Shown piece by piece: positions 35,625 through 44,855 of a stretch of DNA of 64,000 nucleotides. Origin of the DNA: Sneathiella chungangensis. Lineage in GTDB: Bacteria > Pseudomonadota > Alphaproteobacteria > Sneathiellales > Sneathiellaceae. Location: NCBI RefSeq assembly GCF_009882935.1, contig NZ_WTVA01000004.1, positions 62,001-126,000 of the forward strand, written 5' to 3'. The notes under the pieces were generated by a model. That model saw nothing but the letters and a program-made list of their open reading frames with translations. It was not told the origin of the DNA and ran no database searches. Position numbers and translations under genes: made by a program. Position 1 is the stretch's first letter. Every line of letters begins with the position of its first letter.

Positions 35625-37535
35625 TCAGCTTTCTTCATGGAAAAAATTATAAATAGTTTCAGCGGTTGCCCGCGAAATTCCCTCGACGGCCTGCAAGTCG
35701 CCGAGCGCCGCCTGTTCGACGCCCTTGGCCGACCCGAAACGGTTGAGAAGCGCCTTCTTGCGTTTCGCGCCAATACCCGGAATTTCGTCGAGAGGCGACC
35801 GGCCGATGGCGCGGGAACGCTTCGCGCGATGCGTGGAAATGGCAAAATGATGCACCTCGTCACGGAGCCGCTGCAGGAAATAGAGGGTCGGGTCTTTTTC
35901 GGGCAGGGAGAAGGGCGCCTTTCCGGTCATGAAGAAACGCTCCCTGTCGGCATTGCGGTCCGGTCCCTTGGCGATGCCGACAAGCGCAACATCCGTTATG
36001 CCCAGTTCCTCGAAGACTTCCTCGGCGACATTGAGCTGGCCCTGTCCGCCGTCAATCAGGATGAGATCCGGCCATTGCTCCCGCGAACCCGAGACGGCCG
36101 GTCCGGCCCTGTCCGGATCTTCCTTCTGGAGGCGGGCGAAGCGGCGCGTCAAAACCTCCCGCATCATTCCGTAATCATCGCCCGGCGCAAGCGCGGTGTT
36201 CTTGATATTGAACTTGCGGTACGCCTTTTTCTCAAACCCCTCGGGGCCGGCGACGACCATCGCGCCTACCGAATGGGTGCCCGAAATATGACTGTTGTCA
36301 TAGACTTCGATCCGCATCGGCGGCTCGCCAAGGCCGAAAGCTTCCGCCACTCCTTCAAGATGCCTGCGCTGCGTCGCGTTTTCAGCCATGCGTCGCGCAA
36401 GCGCGCCTTTTGCATTCAGCAGCGCATGCTCGACCATCTCCCGTTTTGCGCCGCGCCTCGGCGTTTCGATCTTCACCACCCGATCGGAGGCGATGGAAAG
36501 CGCCTCCCCGATCAGATCGGCATCCTCTAGCTCATGGCTGGTCCAGATGCGTCTTGGCGCGCTGCGCCCGTCATAGAACTGCCCGATAAAGGCGCTCAGG
36601 ACCTCCGCAGGGCCATCCTCCCGATTATGGCTCGGGTAATGGGCACGGTTGCCGAAATTCTGACCGGAACGGAGGAAGAAAACCTGCACGCAGGTTTGGC
36701 CGCCTTCCTGATGCGCGGCGATGACGTCGACCTCTTCTTCCGTCGGTAGGTTGATCGTCTGTTTCGACTGAATATGCGCCATCGCTTTCAGCCGGTCGCG
36801 CAGAACGGCCGCCTGCTCGAAATCAAGCGCATCGCTTGCCGCCTGCATCCGGCCGGCAAGCTTTTCCTGCAGCATATGGCTTTTGCCGGAGAGAAAACTG
36901 CGGGCCTCATCGACGACGTCGAGATAGTCTTCCCGGCTAATCAAGCCCACGCAGGGACCGGAGCAGCGCTTAATCTGATACTGAAGACAGGGGCGGGTCC
37001 GGTTCTGAAACTCGGAGTCGGAGCAGGAGCGGAGGGGGAACAGCCGCTGGAACGTCGCGAGCGTTTCATTCACCGCTCCGGCGGAGGCGAAGGGGCCGTA
37101 ATATTCTCCTTTGCGTGATCTTGCGCCGCGATGCTTGGTAATTTGCGGCCATTCATGGTCCCCGGTAATCAGAATATAGGGAAAAGATTTGTCGTCGCGC
37201 AGAATGATGTTGTAGCGCGGTTTCAGATTCTTGATCAGGTTGGCTTCGAGAAGGAGCGCCTCAACCTCGGTATGAGTCGACACGAATTCCATCGACTGGG
37301 TCAGGGACACCATGCGCATGATGCGCGTCGACTGGCCCGTCATTTTGACATAGGCGCCCACCCGCTTTTTCAGATTCTTCGCCTTGCCCACATAGAGAAT
37401 CTGACCGGTGGCATCGATCATCCGGTAAACGCCAGGGGAGTTAGGGAGGTTTTTTAGAAACCGTTCGATCACCGTCGCGCCGCGGCGGAAGGGTGTTTCG
37501 TTTTCTTTGTCGGTCGATTCGGCTCTCTGGTCCAT
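35625..37535 (-). CDS. uvrC: Excinuclease ABC subunit C
   Basis: Dual-incision nuclease of nucleotide excision repair. The 636-residue protein has the GIY-YIG domain (PGVYRMIDATGQILYVGKAK near 30-50), a UVR motif (about 215-250) and the RNase H-like UvrC domain including EVYDNSHISGTHSVGAMVV. A C-terminal helix-hairpin-helix pair begins with EIPGIGAKRKKALLNRFGS. uvrB is also in the window, at 42138, on the same strand but separated by several genes. Confidence 0.97.
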   Translation of the reverse strand: MDQRAESTDKENETPFRRGATVIERFLKNLPNSPGVYRMIDATGQILYVGKAKNLKKRVGAYVKMTGQSTRIMRMVSLTQSMEFVSTHTEVEALLLEANLIKNLKPRYNIILRDDKSFPYILITGDHEWPQITKHRGARSRKGEYYGPFASAGAVNETLATFQRLFPLRSCSDSEFQNRTRPCLQYQIKRCSGPCVGLISREDYLDVVDEARSFLSGKSHMLQEKLAGRMQAASDALDFEQAAVLRDRLKAMAHIQSKQTINLPTEEEVDVIAAHQEGGQTCVQVFFLRSGQNFGNRAHYPSHNREDGPAEVLSAFIGQFYDGRSAPRRIWTSHELEDADLIGEALSIASDRVVKIETPRRGAKREMVEHALLNAKGALARRMAENATQRRHLEGVAEAFGLGEPPMRIEVYDNSHISGTHSVGAMVVAGPEGFEKKAYRKFNIKNTALAPGDDYGMMREVLTRRFARLQKEDPDRAGPAVSGSREQWPDLILIDGGQGQLNVAEEVFEELGITDVALVGIAKGPDRNADRERFFMTGKAPFSLPEKDPTLYFLQRLRDEVHHFAISTHRAKRSRAIGRSPLDEIPGIGAKRKKALLNRFGSAKGVEQAALGDLQAVEGISRATAETIYNFFHEES

Positions 37536-37962
37536 CAGCTTTATTTATCTGTCCGCGAAAAATTCCAGCCTAGGTTATTTGATGGAGTTAAAACGATCAT
37601 CAGTAAAATAGCCTAACTCCCTTATACGTAAGAGACATTGGAAATGAAATTTTTGACCACTTAACATGTCTGTGACAGTTTTTTTACACTATCCACTGAA
37701 TCTGTGGAAAACTTTGTGAATAAGCTGCCGACATAACGCTGTATGGCCAAGGAAACCTAGCGTTTGACGAAGATGCCTATTTTTTAAGCAATTTCATAAG
37801 CATTTGAATTATATATCATTTTTAAAAGTCAAGCCAGTGTTTCAGGGAAAATCAGGAATTTTTTCTGCTGTTGCACGAATATCAGGGCGTTTGCAACGCA
37901 ATGTGCACAACTATCGCCGAGATTTCGTCAAATTTTATGAATTTGGCCTCCCCGCGCCGATT
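37536..37962. other. AT-rich 430-base gene-free region with DnaA-box-like sites
   Basis: No convincing gene. TGTGAATAA (37715-37723) is the complement of TTATTCACA, a consensus DnaA box. TGTGGAAAA (37703-37711) and TTGTGCACA-like sequence near 37912 each differ from consensus by one base. TCCACTGAATCTGTGGA (37692-37708) is an inverted repeat containing GAATC. A very AT-rich tract lies at about 37785-37830. It may be a long leader for uvrC, a regulatory region or an origin-like element. Confidence 0.35.
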
Positions 37963-38373
37963 TTAGCTCTTTCCGCGAAGAATTTCGACACCGACGCTTG
38001 TCGTGTTTTTTATCGCGTTAAGCTTCTCGACTTTTACCTGCACAAGGCTAACCCGTTCATTGTTAAGGCAGATCGCGGCAGCTTTCTCCGCCAGCGTCTC
38101 AACAAGATTTACATGCTCGCCCTGCGCCATCTCAATAATGCGATTGGCGATGGTCTCATAGCAAACGACATTTTTGTAATTATCGGCGAGCGGTGCCAGC
38201 GTGTCGACGACTGTCATCTCGATATTGAACCGGACCGCCTGCGGTGTTGATTTTTCATGCGCATAAACGCCGATCAGCATGTCAACTAGGAGATCATTGA
38301 TGAAAACCTTGTGGGTTGACGTCGGCCGGGTCATTTGTTCCGGATAAAGTACATTGGCGGTCGGTTTATTCAT
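37963..38373 (-). CDS. folB: Dihydroneopterin aldolase-like protein FolB
   Basis: 136-residue tunnelling-fold protein of the FolB/FolX family acting on dihydroneopterin in folate synthesis. It shows KVFINDLLVDMLIGVYAHEK, the catalytic-region CYETIANRIIEM and HVNLVETLAEKAA, and a C-terminal VEKLNAIKNTTSVGVEILR. The ATG at 38373 overlaps the end of the upstream SDR gene and has GAAGGTG in front. Pairing with a pteridine-reductase-like SDR supports the pterin role. Confidence 0.88.
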   Translation of the reverse strand: MNKPTANVLYPEQMTRPTSTHKVFINDLLVDMLIGVYAHEKSTPQAVRFNIEMTVVDTLAPLADNYKNVVCYETIANRIIEMAQGEHVNLVETLAEKAAAICLNNERVSLVQVKVEKLNAIKNTTSVGVEILRGKS

Positions 38374-39124
38374 GCACACCTTCCTTCGCGTCAGCCCGAT
38401 ATATCGGCAGATGCTGGCCCCCATCAAGGGAAATAAATTCACCCGTCATCGATTTCGCTTCCACTATGAACTGCACGGCGCGGGCGATTTCCTCGGGCGT
38501 CGGACCATATCCTAGCGGCACTGACTGCTGCTGCTGTTTGAATTGCGCCGGGGTCTGTCTTGTATTGGCCAGCGTCGGTCCCGGCCCGATGGCATTCACC
38601 CGGACTTTGGGGGCAAGAGCCATTGCCGTTGTTTGCGTCAGCGTCCAGAGCCCGGTCTTGCTCAAGGTGTAGGAAAGAAATTCGGGCCGCAGATTAAAAA
38701 CCCGCTGATCGGCAATATTGATCACATTGCCCTGCTCGTCATCCGGCAGTTGTTTCGCAAAGGCCTGTGTCAGCAGCAATGGCGCCAACAGGTTCGTATT
38801 CATGTGGCTATAAAAGCTATCCGACGTCGTATCCGTAATCGTATCCTTCTCGAACATCGCCGCGTTGTTGACGAGACAATGAAGCGGGCCAAGGGTGTCA
38901 CCGACAGTGGAAACTATATGGGATACGGCGGCCGGATCGGCAAGCTCCGCTTTGATCAGCGCGATTTCGACGCCATGCGCCGACAATTCATCCTTGAGGG
39001 CGTCCGCCTCGTGACGAGATTGGCGGTAATGAAGGGCAATGCCCCATCCTTTTTCAGCGAAACCAAGGGCGATTGCACGACCGATGCGGCGGGCGGATCC
39101 CGTTATAAGAACGTTTCTCTGCAT
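38366..39124 (-). CDS. SDR-family pteridine reductase-like oxidoreductase
   Basis: 252-residue Rossmann-fold reductase with the coenzyme motif TGSARRIGRAIALGFAEKG. The dinucleotide-binding arginines in TGSARRIGRA are characteristic of pteridine reductases and FolM. NNAAMFEKD, an Asn/Ser region and catalytic YTLSK are present. It overlaps folB by 8 bases, so a role in dihydropterin or dihydrofolate reduction is likely; the exact substrate is inference. Confidence 0.85.
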   Translation of the reverse strand: MQRNVLITGSARRIGRAIALGFAEKGWGIALHYRQSRHEADALKDELSAHGVEIALIKAELADPAAVSHIVSTVGDTLGPLHCLVNNAAMFEKDTITDTTSDSFYSHMNTNLLAPLLLTQAFAKQLPDDEQGNVINIADQRVFNLRPEFLSYTLSKTGLWTLTQTTAMALAPKVRVNAIGPGPTLANTRQTPAQFKQQQQSVPLGYGPTPEEIARAVQFIVEAKSMTGEFISLDGGQHLPIYRADAKEGVHE

Positions 39125-39146
39125 TTACGCGATTTTCCGGTTTTCG

Positions 39147-40121
39147 TCAGTGTATTGGTGCGGCATAGACGCCAGACATACCATAAAACTGAGCAGTTAC
39201 ATAGGCGACATAGGCGATGCAGAAGGCGCCGCCGAGAACCCGCCCGATGGGCTTCCGTGCGATAAAGATCGGAATCATCAGGAGCGAAACAAACAACATG
39301 ATCCAGAGGTCGAAATGGAGAATTTGCTCCGGCGCCGCCATAGGCTCGACGATTGCCGTTGCCCCGATAATACCGGTAATATTAAAAAGGTTCGAGCCCA
39401 GCACATTCCCGATGGCGACGTCGCCATGACGGCGGAAGGCCGCGATGATAGAGGTTGCGAGTTCGGGAAGAGAGGTTCCAAGCGCGACGAGCGTGAGGCC
39501 GATAATTTCGTCGGAAACACCGGCGGCCTGCGCAATCAACTCGGCCCCCTTAACAAGCAGATGCGAGCCGAGCACGAGGCCGATGAGTCCCATCAAGATG
39601 AAAATCAAGCTGATCCAGAGGCTCTTCGGCATATTCTGCTCGTATTCCTCGAGAGCCTCGTCGGCGCTTTCGTCCCCTTCCTTCCTGGCACGGAAATAGG
39701 ATCTCAGAACCACGGCTGCGAGGAAAGCGACAAGCAACACGCCCTGCCATAGTTCGATGGTGCCGTTCCAGGCCAAGACCATGAACAGAATAGACGCGGC
39801 AACCATGATAAGGCTGTCCCGAAGCGCCGAACGGGTGTCGCAGACGAGCGGATAGATTAACGCCGGGATGCCGATGACAAGCAGAATATTCGCGATATTG
39901 CTGCCGATGACATTGCCAAAGGCGATCCCCGGCACGCCGTCTATCGCGGCCTGAATACAAACCACCAGCTCCGGCGCGGACGTGCCAAAGGCAATGACCG
40001 TAAAGCCAATGACCAGCTTGGAGACGCCCATCTGCTCCGCCAGGGCCACTGAGCCCCGGACGAGAAGTTCACCGCAAACCAGAAGGATAACCAGACCAGC
40101 AGCTACTTGTAGGTACATCAT
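39147..40121 (-). CDS. CaCA-family Ca2+/Na+ (or H+) antiporter
   Basis: 324-residue, about ten-helix inner-membrane protein of the YrbG type. The two alpha repeats are visible: IGFTVIAFGTSAPELVVCI near residue 40 and IGLTLVALGTSLPELATSI near 205, each with the cation-binding Glu. An acidic cytoplasmic loop (about 145-165) separates the halves. Which ion is exchanged cannot be told. It lies 22 bases upstream of the SDR gene on the same strand. Confidence 0.9.
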   Translation of the reverse strand: MMYLQVAAGLVILLVCGELLVRGSVALAEQMGVSKLVIGFTVIAFGTSAPELVVCIQAAIDGVPGIAFGNVIGSNIANILLVIGIPALIYPLVCDTRSALRDSLIMVAASILFMVLAWNGTIELWQGVLLVAFLAAVVLRSYFRARKEGDESADEALEEYEQNMPKSLWISLIFILMGLIGLVLGSHLLVKGAELIAQAAGVSDEIIGLTLVALGTSLPELATSIIAAFRRHGDVAIGNVLGSNLFNITGIIGATAIVEPMAAPEQILHFDLWIMLFVSLLMIPIFIARKPIGRVLGGAFCIAYVAYVTAQFYGMSGVYAAPIH

Positions 40122-40228
40122 CTTGGGTTTACATCCCGGGACATATTTCCCGTCACACTCATCCCGTCACCACTGTTCCTTGAAGACAATTGGTTGTTAT
40201 ATAGACATGCCCCCGTACCAGTAAAAGA

Positions 40229-40250
40229 GCAAAAGGCATTAATATGCCTT
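40229..40250 (-). terminator. Possible terminator after the TraB/GumN gene
   Basis: AAGGCAT and ATGCCTT form a 7-bp stem about an AT loop, with T-rich sequence on the minus-strand 3' side. It lies about 75 bases after the TraB-family stop and before the antiporter promoter region. The rest of the 200-base gap shows nothing further. Confidence 0.5.
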
Positions 40251-40322
40251 ATTTTCCGGAGAGTAAGACGAAATGCGGATATAAGTTGATTGCTGTGCAA
40301 TCGGGATTGACGGTTATTGTCC

Positions 40323-41249
40323 CTAGTATTTCCGCTCTATAGTATAGCCGAGTTCTTCAAGGAGGGAGAGGACGCCCGCGTCCCCTGGCAGGTGAAGGGC
40401 GCCAATCCCGACAAAGGCATTTCCGTTCACTAGCTCGGGTAACATCCGCTTTACCATACGGCGGTTTCTCAGGTAAATCAGATCATCGGTCATGATTTTG
40501 CCAAGTGCCGGGCTCACTGTCTCAAGAGTTTCCTCAAGGTTGCAAGCAATCCAGCCCGTATTTCCGGACAGGTAATAGCTGGTCATCTTCTCGATCTCCT
40601 CGTCCAGCTGCCCGTTTTCATTGATGGCCTGATCGAGATATTCAAGCTGGACTGTCTCCGGCATGGAATCGAAGACGTCGAGCTGCTCCTGATTGGTTTC
40701 AAGCGCCACGACCCGCTTCCCCGCCTGATGTGCGGATTTCTCAAGCTCCTTGTCAAGCAGCGTAAAACGCTGGCCGTCCTGCCCTTGGGGCGGCGGCTGG
40801 CTGATAATGGCCGCAGCCGCCCAGATCTTAACCCTATCCAGCGTCGCCGCATCCATTCTGTATGTTGACGCTATCCGTACCAGTGCGTCAAACCGGTCGG
40901 AGCCAATTTTCGCCCGTAGGCTTTGTCCTGGTGCGAGCAGCATCTGTTGCTGGTTTCGGATCAGTTCGTCGTCCTTCAAAGACGTTTCGAATACGGCGGT
41001 GGAAGACGCGATGAAGACCTGCATGACAACGCCCGGCAGATAGAGAATACGGGGGTCTTTTGAATGCATGGTGCCGAAAATGTAACTTGGCGGGGTGTTC
41101 TCCTTGCTGACCTTCCATAAACGGCCTTTGTCGAACGGCCGGTCGGCGCAGTTCTCCGGCGGCAGCGGCTTTGCGATGGAAGAGGGGGCAATGCCCAACA
41201 ACAGGAACAGGAAAGCGAGACCCAAAAAAAGTCTTGAAAGAACGCTCAT
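40323..41249 (-). CDS. TraB/GumN-family protein
   Basis: 308 residues with an N-terminal signal peptide (about 1-27). The TraB/GumN domain begins with LWKVSKENTPPSYIFGTMHS, continues through VFETSLKDDELI, and closes with NAFVGIGALHLPGDAGVLSLLEELGY. Its GTMHS and GALHLPG motifs are the family's conserved His-containing segments, related to Tiki-type metalloproteases. Periplasmic; function in bacteria not defined. Confidence 0.87.
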   Translation of the reverse strand: MSVLSRLFLGLAFLFLLLGIAPSSIAKPLPPENCADRPFDKGRLWKVSKENTPPSYIFGTMHSKDPRILYLPGVVMQVFIASSTAVFETSLKDDELIRNQQQMLLAPGQSLRAKIGSDRFDALVRIASTYRMDAATLDRVKIWAAAAIISQPPPQGQDGQRFTLLDKELEKSAHQAGKRVVALETNQEQLDVFDSMPETVQLEYLDQAINENGQLDEEIEKMTSYYLSGNTGWIACNLEETLETVSPALGKIMTDDLIYLRNRRMVKRMLPELVNGNAFVGIGALHLPGDAGVLSLLEELGYTIERKY

Positions 41250-41264
41250 ATCAGGCCTCGTTAA

Positions 41265-42134
41265 TTGCGAATGCGGCGAATTGCCCCTAGACTAACATAT
41301 AATAGGACGATTTCACCGATTTGCCGAAAAAAGGACGGAGCCGGGCTGTTGCAAAATCGATATAGAAAATATTTCCGATATTCTGCGATTTTGGGCGCCT
41401 TGTTCTCCGGTGCCGTCGGTTCGGCGCAGGCATCTGAGGAAGACGTTGTCGTTTTCGCGGCGGCCAGCACGACCGAAGTCGTTTCGGCCCTCGGCACGGA
41501 ATTCGAGAAACGGACAGAAATCCCGGTCATCTCGTCCTTTGCCGGTAGCGGTACTCTGGCGCGGCAAATTTACGAAGGCGCGCCTGCCGATATTTTTATT
41601 GCGGCGAACATGGCCTGGTTGACCTATCTGGACGAGGCCCGGTTGCTTGAGGCCGGAAGCATTGTAAAGGTCGCGTCCAACAATCTGGTGCTGGTCGCCC
41701 CCAAGGATACTCTGGTCCCCGATCCGTTTGATTTTCAAAAACTTCCGGATCTGCTCTCAGGGCGGCGGCTCGCCATCGGCAATCCGGCACATGTGCCGGC
41801 AGGGAACTATGCCAAGTCGGCGCTGCAATTTCTCGATCTTTGGCGTGTGCTGCGGGACCAGTTTGTATATCTGCCGAATGTCCGGTCAGTCCTGGCACTT
41901 GTGGAACGGGGGGAGGTGCCGTATGCGATTGTCTATGCAACGGATGTGCGCCTGGCCAAAAATATCCGGATTGTCGCTGTTTTCCCCCGGGAATCCCATC
42001 CGCAGATTGCTTATGGAATGGCGAAGATCCGCGACAATGACGGGCATTCGACAAATCTTTTCTATGATTTTGTCAAATCAGGCGACGGACAGGAAATATT
42101 TCGCCGTTTCGGTTTCGTTACGAAAGTGAACTGA
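41265..42134 (+). CDS. modA: Molybdate ABC transporter substrate-binding protein
   Basis: Periplasmic oxyanion-binding protein with VVVFAAASTTEVVSALGTEF, FAGSGTLARQIYEGAPADIF and the closing LALVERGEVPYAIVYATDV segments of ModA. The start is unclear: ATG at 41271 gives 287 residues with a long basic stretch before the signal peptide, while a TTG near 41352 would open just before it. modB and modC are not adjacent. It fits the Mo-cofactor genes 7 kb away. Convergent with uvrB. Confidence 0.87.
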   Translation: MRMRRIAPRLTYNRTISPICRKKDGAGLLQNRYRKYFRYSAILGALFSGAVGSAQASEEDVVVFAAASTTEVVSALGTEFEKRTEIPVISSFAGSGTLARQIYEGAPADIFIAANMAWLTYLDEARLLEAGSIVKVASNNLVLVAPKDTLVPDPFDFQKLPDLLSGRRLAIGNPAHVPAGNYAKSALQFLDLWRVLRDQFVYLPNVRSVLALVERGEVPYAIVYATDVRLAKNIRIVAVFPRESHPQIAYGMAKIRDNDGHSTNLFYDFVKSGDGQEIFRRFGFVTKVN

Positions 42135-42137
42135 GAT

Positions 42138-44312
42138 TTAGGATGACCTTGTCCGGCCGCCAAGTACATGGCCGTTTCCGGCGCGCCCTTTGCGCGAACG
42201 TCCCTGCGGTCGGCCGCTGTTTGGCCCGCCGATACCAAGCTCCCGGTCCTGCAATTTTTTGATCTCGTCTCGCAGGCGCGCGGCTTCCTCGAATTCCAAA
42301 TTCTCGGCGGCGGCGCGCATTTTCTTCTCAAGCTCCTCGATATGGGTGGCAAGGTTATGGCCGATCATATGGCTCGCCTCTTCCAGGCCCAGATCGACAT
42401 TATAGTGATCCTGCTCATAAACGCTCTGCATGACGTCGCCGATATTCTTCCGGATCGACATCGGGGTGATCCCATGCTCTGCGTTGAACGCCTCCTGCTT
42501 GTCCTTGCGTCGCTTCGTCTCATCAAGGGCGAATTGCATGCTGTTGGTAATCCTGTCCGCATAGAGGATTACGCGGCCATCGACATTTCGCGCTGCGCGG
42601 CCGATGGTCTGGATCAACGAGGTCGAGGAGCGCAGGAAACCTTCCTTGTCCGCGTCCAGAATGGCGACAAGCGCACATTCCGGGATATCCAGCCCTTCGC
42701 GCAGCAGGTTGATGCCGACAAGGACGTCGAACGTGCCCAGCCGTAGATCACGAATAATTTCAATGCGTTCCAGCGTATCGATGTCTGAATGGAGATACCG
42801 GACCTTGATTCCGTTCTCATGAAAATATTCGGTCAGATCCTCTGCCATTTTTTTGGTCAATGTGGTAACAAGGACCCGCTCTCCTTTTGCGGCGCAAAGC
42901 TTGCACTCGCGCATCAAATCATCGACCTGCTGGGCGACGGGGCGGATAATGCAGTCCGGATCGGTCAGGCCGGTCGGCCGGATGACCTGCTCGACAAACG
43001 CGCCGCCTGTCCGCTCCAGCTCCCAGGGGCCGGGGGTGGCGGAGACGAATATCGTTTGCGGCCGCATGGCCTCCCACTCCTCGAATTTCAGCGGCCGGTT
43101 GTCCATACAGGAGGGCAGGCGGAACCCATATTCGGAAAGAGTGGATTTGCGCCGGAAGTCGCCCTTGTACATGGCGCCGATCTGGCTGACGGTCACATGG
43201 CTCTCGTCGACCATCAGTATGGCGTTGTCCGGAAGATATTCGAAAAGGGTCGGTGGCGGTTGTCCCGGTCCGCGACCGGAAAGATAACGGGAATAATTCT
43301 CGATGCCCGCGCAGGCGCCGGTCGCCTCCATCATCTCAAGATCGAATGTCGTGCGCTGCTCCAGCCGCTGCGCCTCCAGCAATTTATTCTGCGCCTCGAA
43401 CTCGGCAAGGCGGGACTTGAGCTCAGCCTTGATCAGTTCCTGCGCTTGTTTCAGGGTCGGTTTCGGCGTCACATAATGGCTGTTGGCGTAAATGCGCACT
43501 TCCGACAGGCTGCCCGCCTTCTCACCGGTCAGGGGATCGAACTCGGTAATGCTTTCAAGTTCGTCGCCAAACAGCGAGAAACGCCAGGCGCGGTCTTCCA
43601 GATGGGCCGGAAAAATCTCGATCGTATCTCCGCGCACGCGGAAGGTGCCCCGGGTAAAGCTAGCGTCATTTCGCCGGTATTGGATCTCGACCAGTTGCCG
43701 GAGGAGGTTCTGGCGATCGACCGTCGCGCCGACTTTCAGATCCAGCGTCATCTCGCTATAGGTCTCAACCGATCCGATACCGTATATGCACGAAACCGAG
43801 GCCACGATAATCACATCATCGCGTTCCAGGAGTGCCCGCGTTGCAGAATGTCGAAGCCGGTCGATCTGCTCATTCACCGACGCGTCTTTTTCAATGTAGG
43901 TGTCCGTCCGCGCCACATAGGCTTCCGGCTGGTAGTAGTCGTAGTAGGAGACAAAATATTCGACGGCATTATTGGGGAAAAATGCCTTCATCTCGCCATA
44001 GAGCTGGGCGGCAAGAGTTTTGTTATGCGCGAGGACGAGCGTGGGGCGCTGTAACTTCTCGATGACTTTAGCCATCGTGAAGGTTTTGCCGGAACCGGTT
44101 ACCCCCAGCAGAACCTGGTCTTTTTCGTTTCGCTGCAGTCCGCTGACGAGTTCAGAGATTGCTTCCGGTTGATCTCCGGCGGGTTCATATTCCGAAACGA
44201 CTTCGAAGGCGATGCCGCCCTCGGATTTTTCGGGTCTGACGGGCCGGTGAGGAATGAAGAGCGCCGAGGCATCTTCAAGGCCGGATGTTTCATTTTTGTT
44301 CTCAAACTGCAT
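42138..44312 (-). CDS. uvrB: Excinuclease ABC subunit B
   Basis: Damage-verifying helicase of nucleotide excision repair. 724 residues: Walker [13 protein letters not shown] near 75-86, the beta-hairpin [20 protein letters not shown], Walker B-type VDESHVTV, helicase motifs through [19 protein letters not shown], and a C-terminal UVR coiled coil ([20 protein letters not shown]) that contacts UvrC. Length is slightly longer than E. coli UvrB. No LexA-like operator is obvious to me upstream. Confidence 0.97.
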   Translation of the reverse strand: MQFENKNETSGLEDASALFIPHRPVRPEKSEGGIAFEVVSEYEPAGDQPEAISELVSGLQRNEKDQVLLGVTGSGKTFTMAKVIEKLQRPTLVLAHNKTLAAQLYGEMKAFFPNNAVEYFVSYYDYYQPEAYVARTDTYIEKDASVNEQIDRLRHSATRALLERDDVIIVASVSCIYGIGSVETYSEMTLDLKVGATVDRQNLLRQLVEIQYRRNDASFTRGTFRVRGDTIEIFPAHLEDRAWRFSLFGDELESITEFDPLTGEKAGSLSEVRIYANSHYVTPKPTLKQAQELIKAELKSRLAEFEAQNKLLEAQRLEQRTTFDLEMMEATGACAGIENYSRYLSGRGPGQPPPTLFEYLPDNAILMVDESHVTVSQIGAMYKGDFRRKSTLSEYGFRLPSCMDNRPLKFEEWEAMRPQTIFVSATPGPWELERTGGAFVEQVIRPTGLTDPDCIIRPVAQQVDDLMRECKLCAAKGERVLVTTLTKKMAEDLTEYFHENGIKVRYLHSDIDTLERIEIIRDLRLGTFDVLVGINLLREGLDIPECALVAILDADKEGFLRSSTSLIQTIGRAARNVDGRVILYADRITNSMQFALDETKRRKDKQEAFNAEHGITPMSIRKNIGDVMQSVYEQDHYNVDLGLEEASHMIGHNLATHIEELEKKMRAAAENLEFEEAARLRDEIKKLQDRELGIGGPNSGRPQGRSRKGRAGNGHVLGGRTRSS

Positions 44313-44412
44313 GAACTGGTTATAAGGTGCCTGCCGCTAAATTTCCATCCCTAATCACATGATTGGCGGTAAATTTTTCGACAGATATCTGTTCCGGTTC
44401 AAGATGGAGGGG

Positions 44413-44461
44413 CCGCCCGGACGTCTGGGGACAGGAAGGATACAGACGTTGGTCCGGGCGG
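44413..44461 (-). ncRNA. Structured stem-loop downstream of the DUF1127 gene
   Basis: CCGCCCGG pairs with CCGGGCGG at the base; after a small bulge CGTCTG pairs with CAGACG, leaving a loop with TCCTTCCTGTCCC in RNA sense. It starts about 13 bases after the DUF1127 stop. There is no T tract, so it is a 3'-UTR structure, processed RNA end or weak terminator rather than a classical terminator. In Rhodobacter, DUF1127 messages are known to carry sRNAs in their 3' ends, which is why I mark it. Confidence 0.4.
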
Positions 44462-44474
44462 TCGTTCGACAGGG

Positions 44475-44705
44475 TCAGGACTGCCAGAATGTTTTTTCGG
44501 TCTCGTTCTGCACCTGGGCGACGGTGAGACCCATGTCGGTTAAATAAACCTTATCCAAATCGGCGAGATGATGCCGCAGCGATGCCCGTTCCTGCCATTT
44601 CATGACAGTGGCGGCAACTGAACCAATGAAACCGGTCGTGCCGAACTGGCCCTTGGTCGGCGCAAAATGCAGTTTTCCGCCATTTGTGTACAAGTTCGTT
44701 GCCAT
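44475..44705 (-). CDS. DUF1127 domain-containing small protein
   Basis: 76 residues from ATG at 44705, preceded by AAGGAGTAGTAAA. The C-terminal half (WQERASLRHHLADLDKVYL then TDMGLTVAQVQNE, ending FW) is the DUF1127 motif, an Arg-rich helix followed by LxDxGL. DUF1127 proteins in other alphaproteobacteria bind RNA or affect sRNA and phosphate/carbon responses. It is divergent from a LysR gene (150 bases), a frequent regulator-target arrangement. Confidence 0.85.
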   Translation of the reverse strand: MATNLYTNGGKLHFAPTKGQFGTTGFIGSVAATVMKWQERASLRHHLADLDKVYLTDMGLTVAQVQNETEKTFWQS

Positions 44706-44855
44706 TTTACTACTCCTTAAAAATTCAGGGGGTTCTCTCCGTCTGGAGATGCCCGTATGTTCGATGAACCTTATGTGCCAATTTCCGGTCTTGATTACAA
44801 ACGACAAATTCTAATAGAATGATTTAGTTTTTCTAATCTGAAGCAGGATCATGAT

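Noticed and set aside
37804-38250. Plus-strand frame of 148 codons starting between uvrC and folB
   Set aside because: Most of it is antisense to folB, whose sequence is conserved; the part in the gap has no ribosome binding site and unusual composition.
42789-44054. Plus-strand frame of 421 codons
   Set aside because: Antisense to uvrB.
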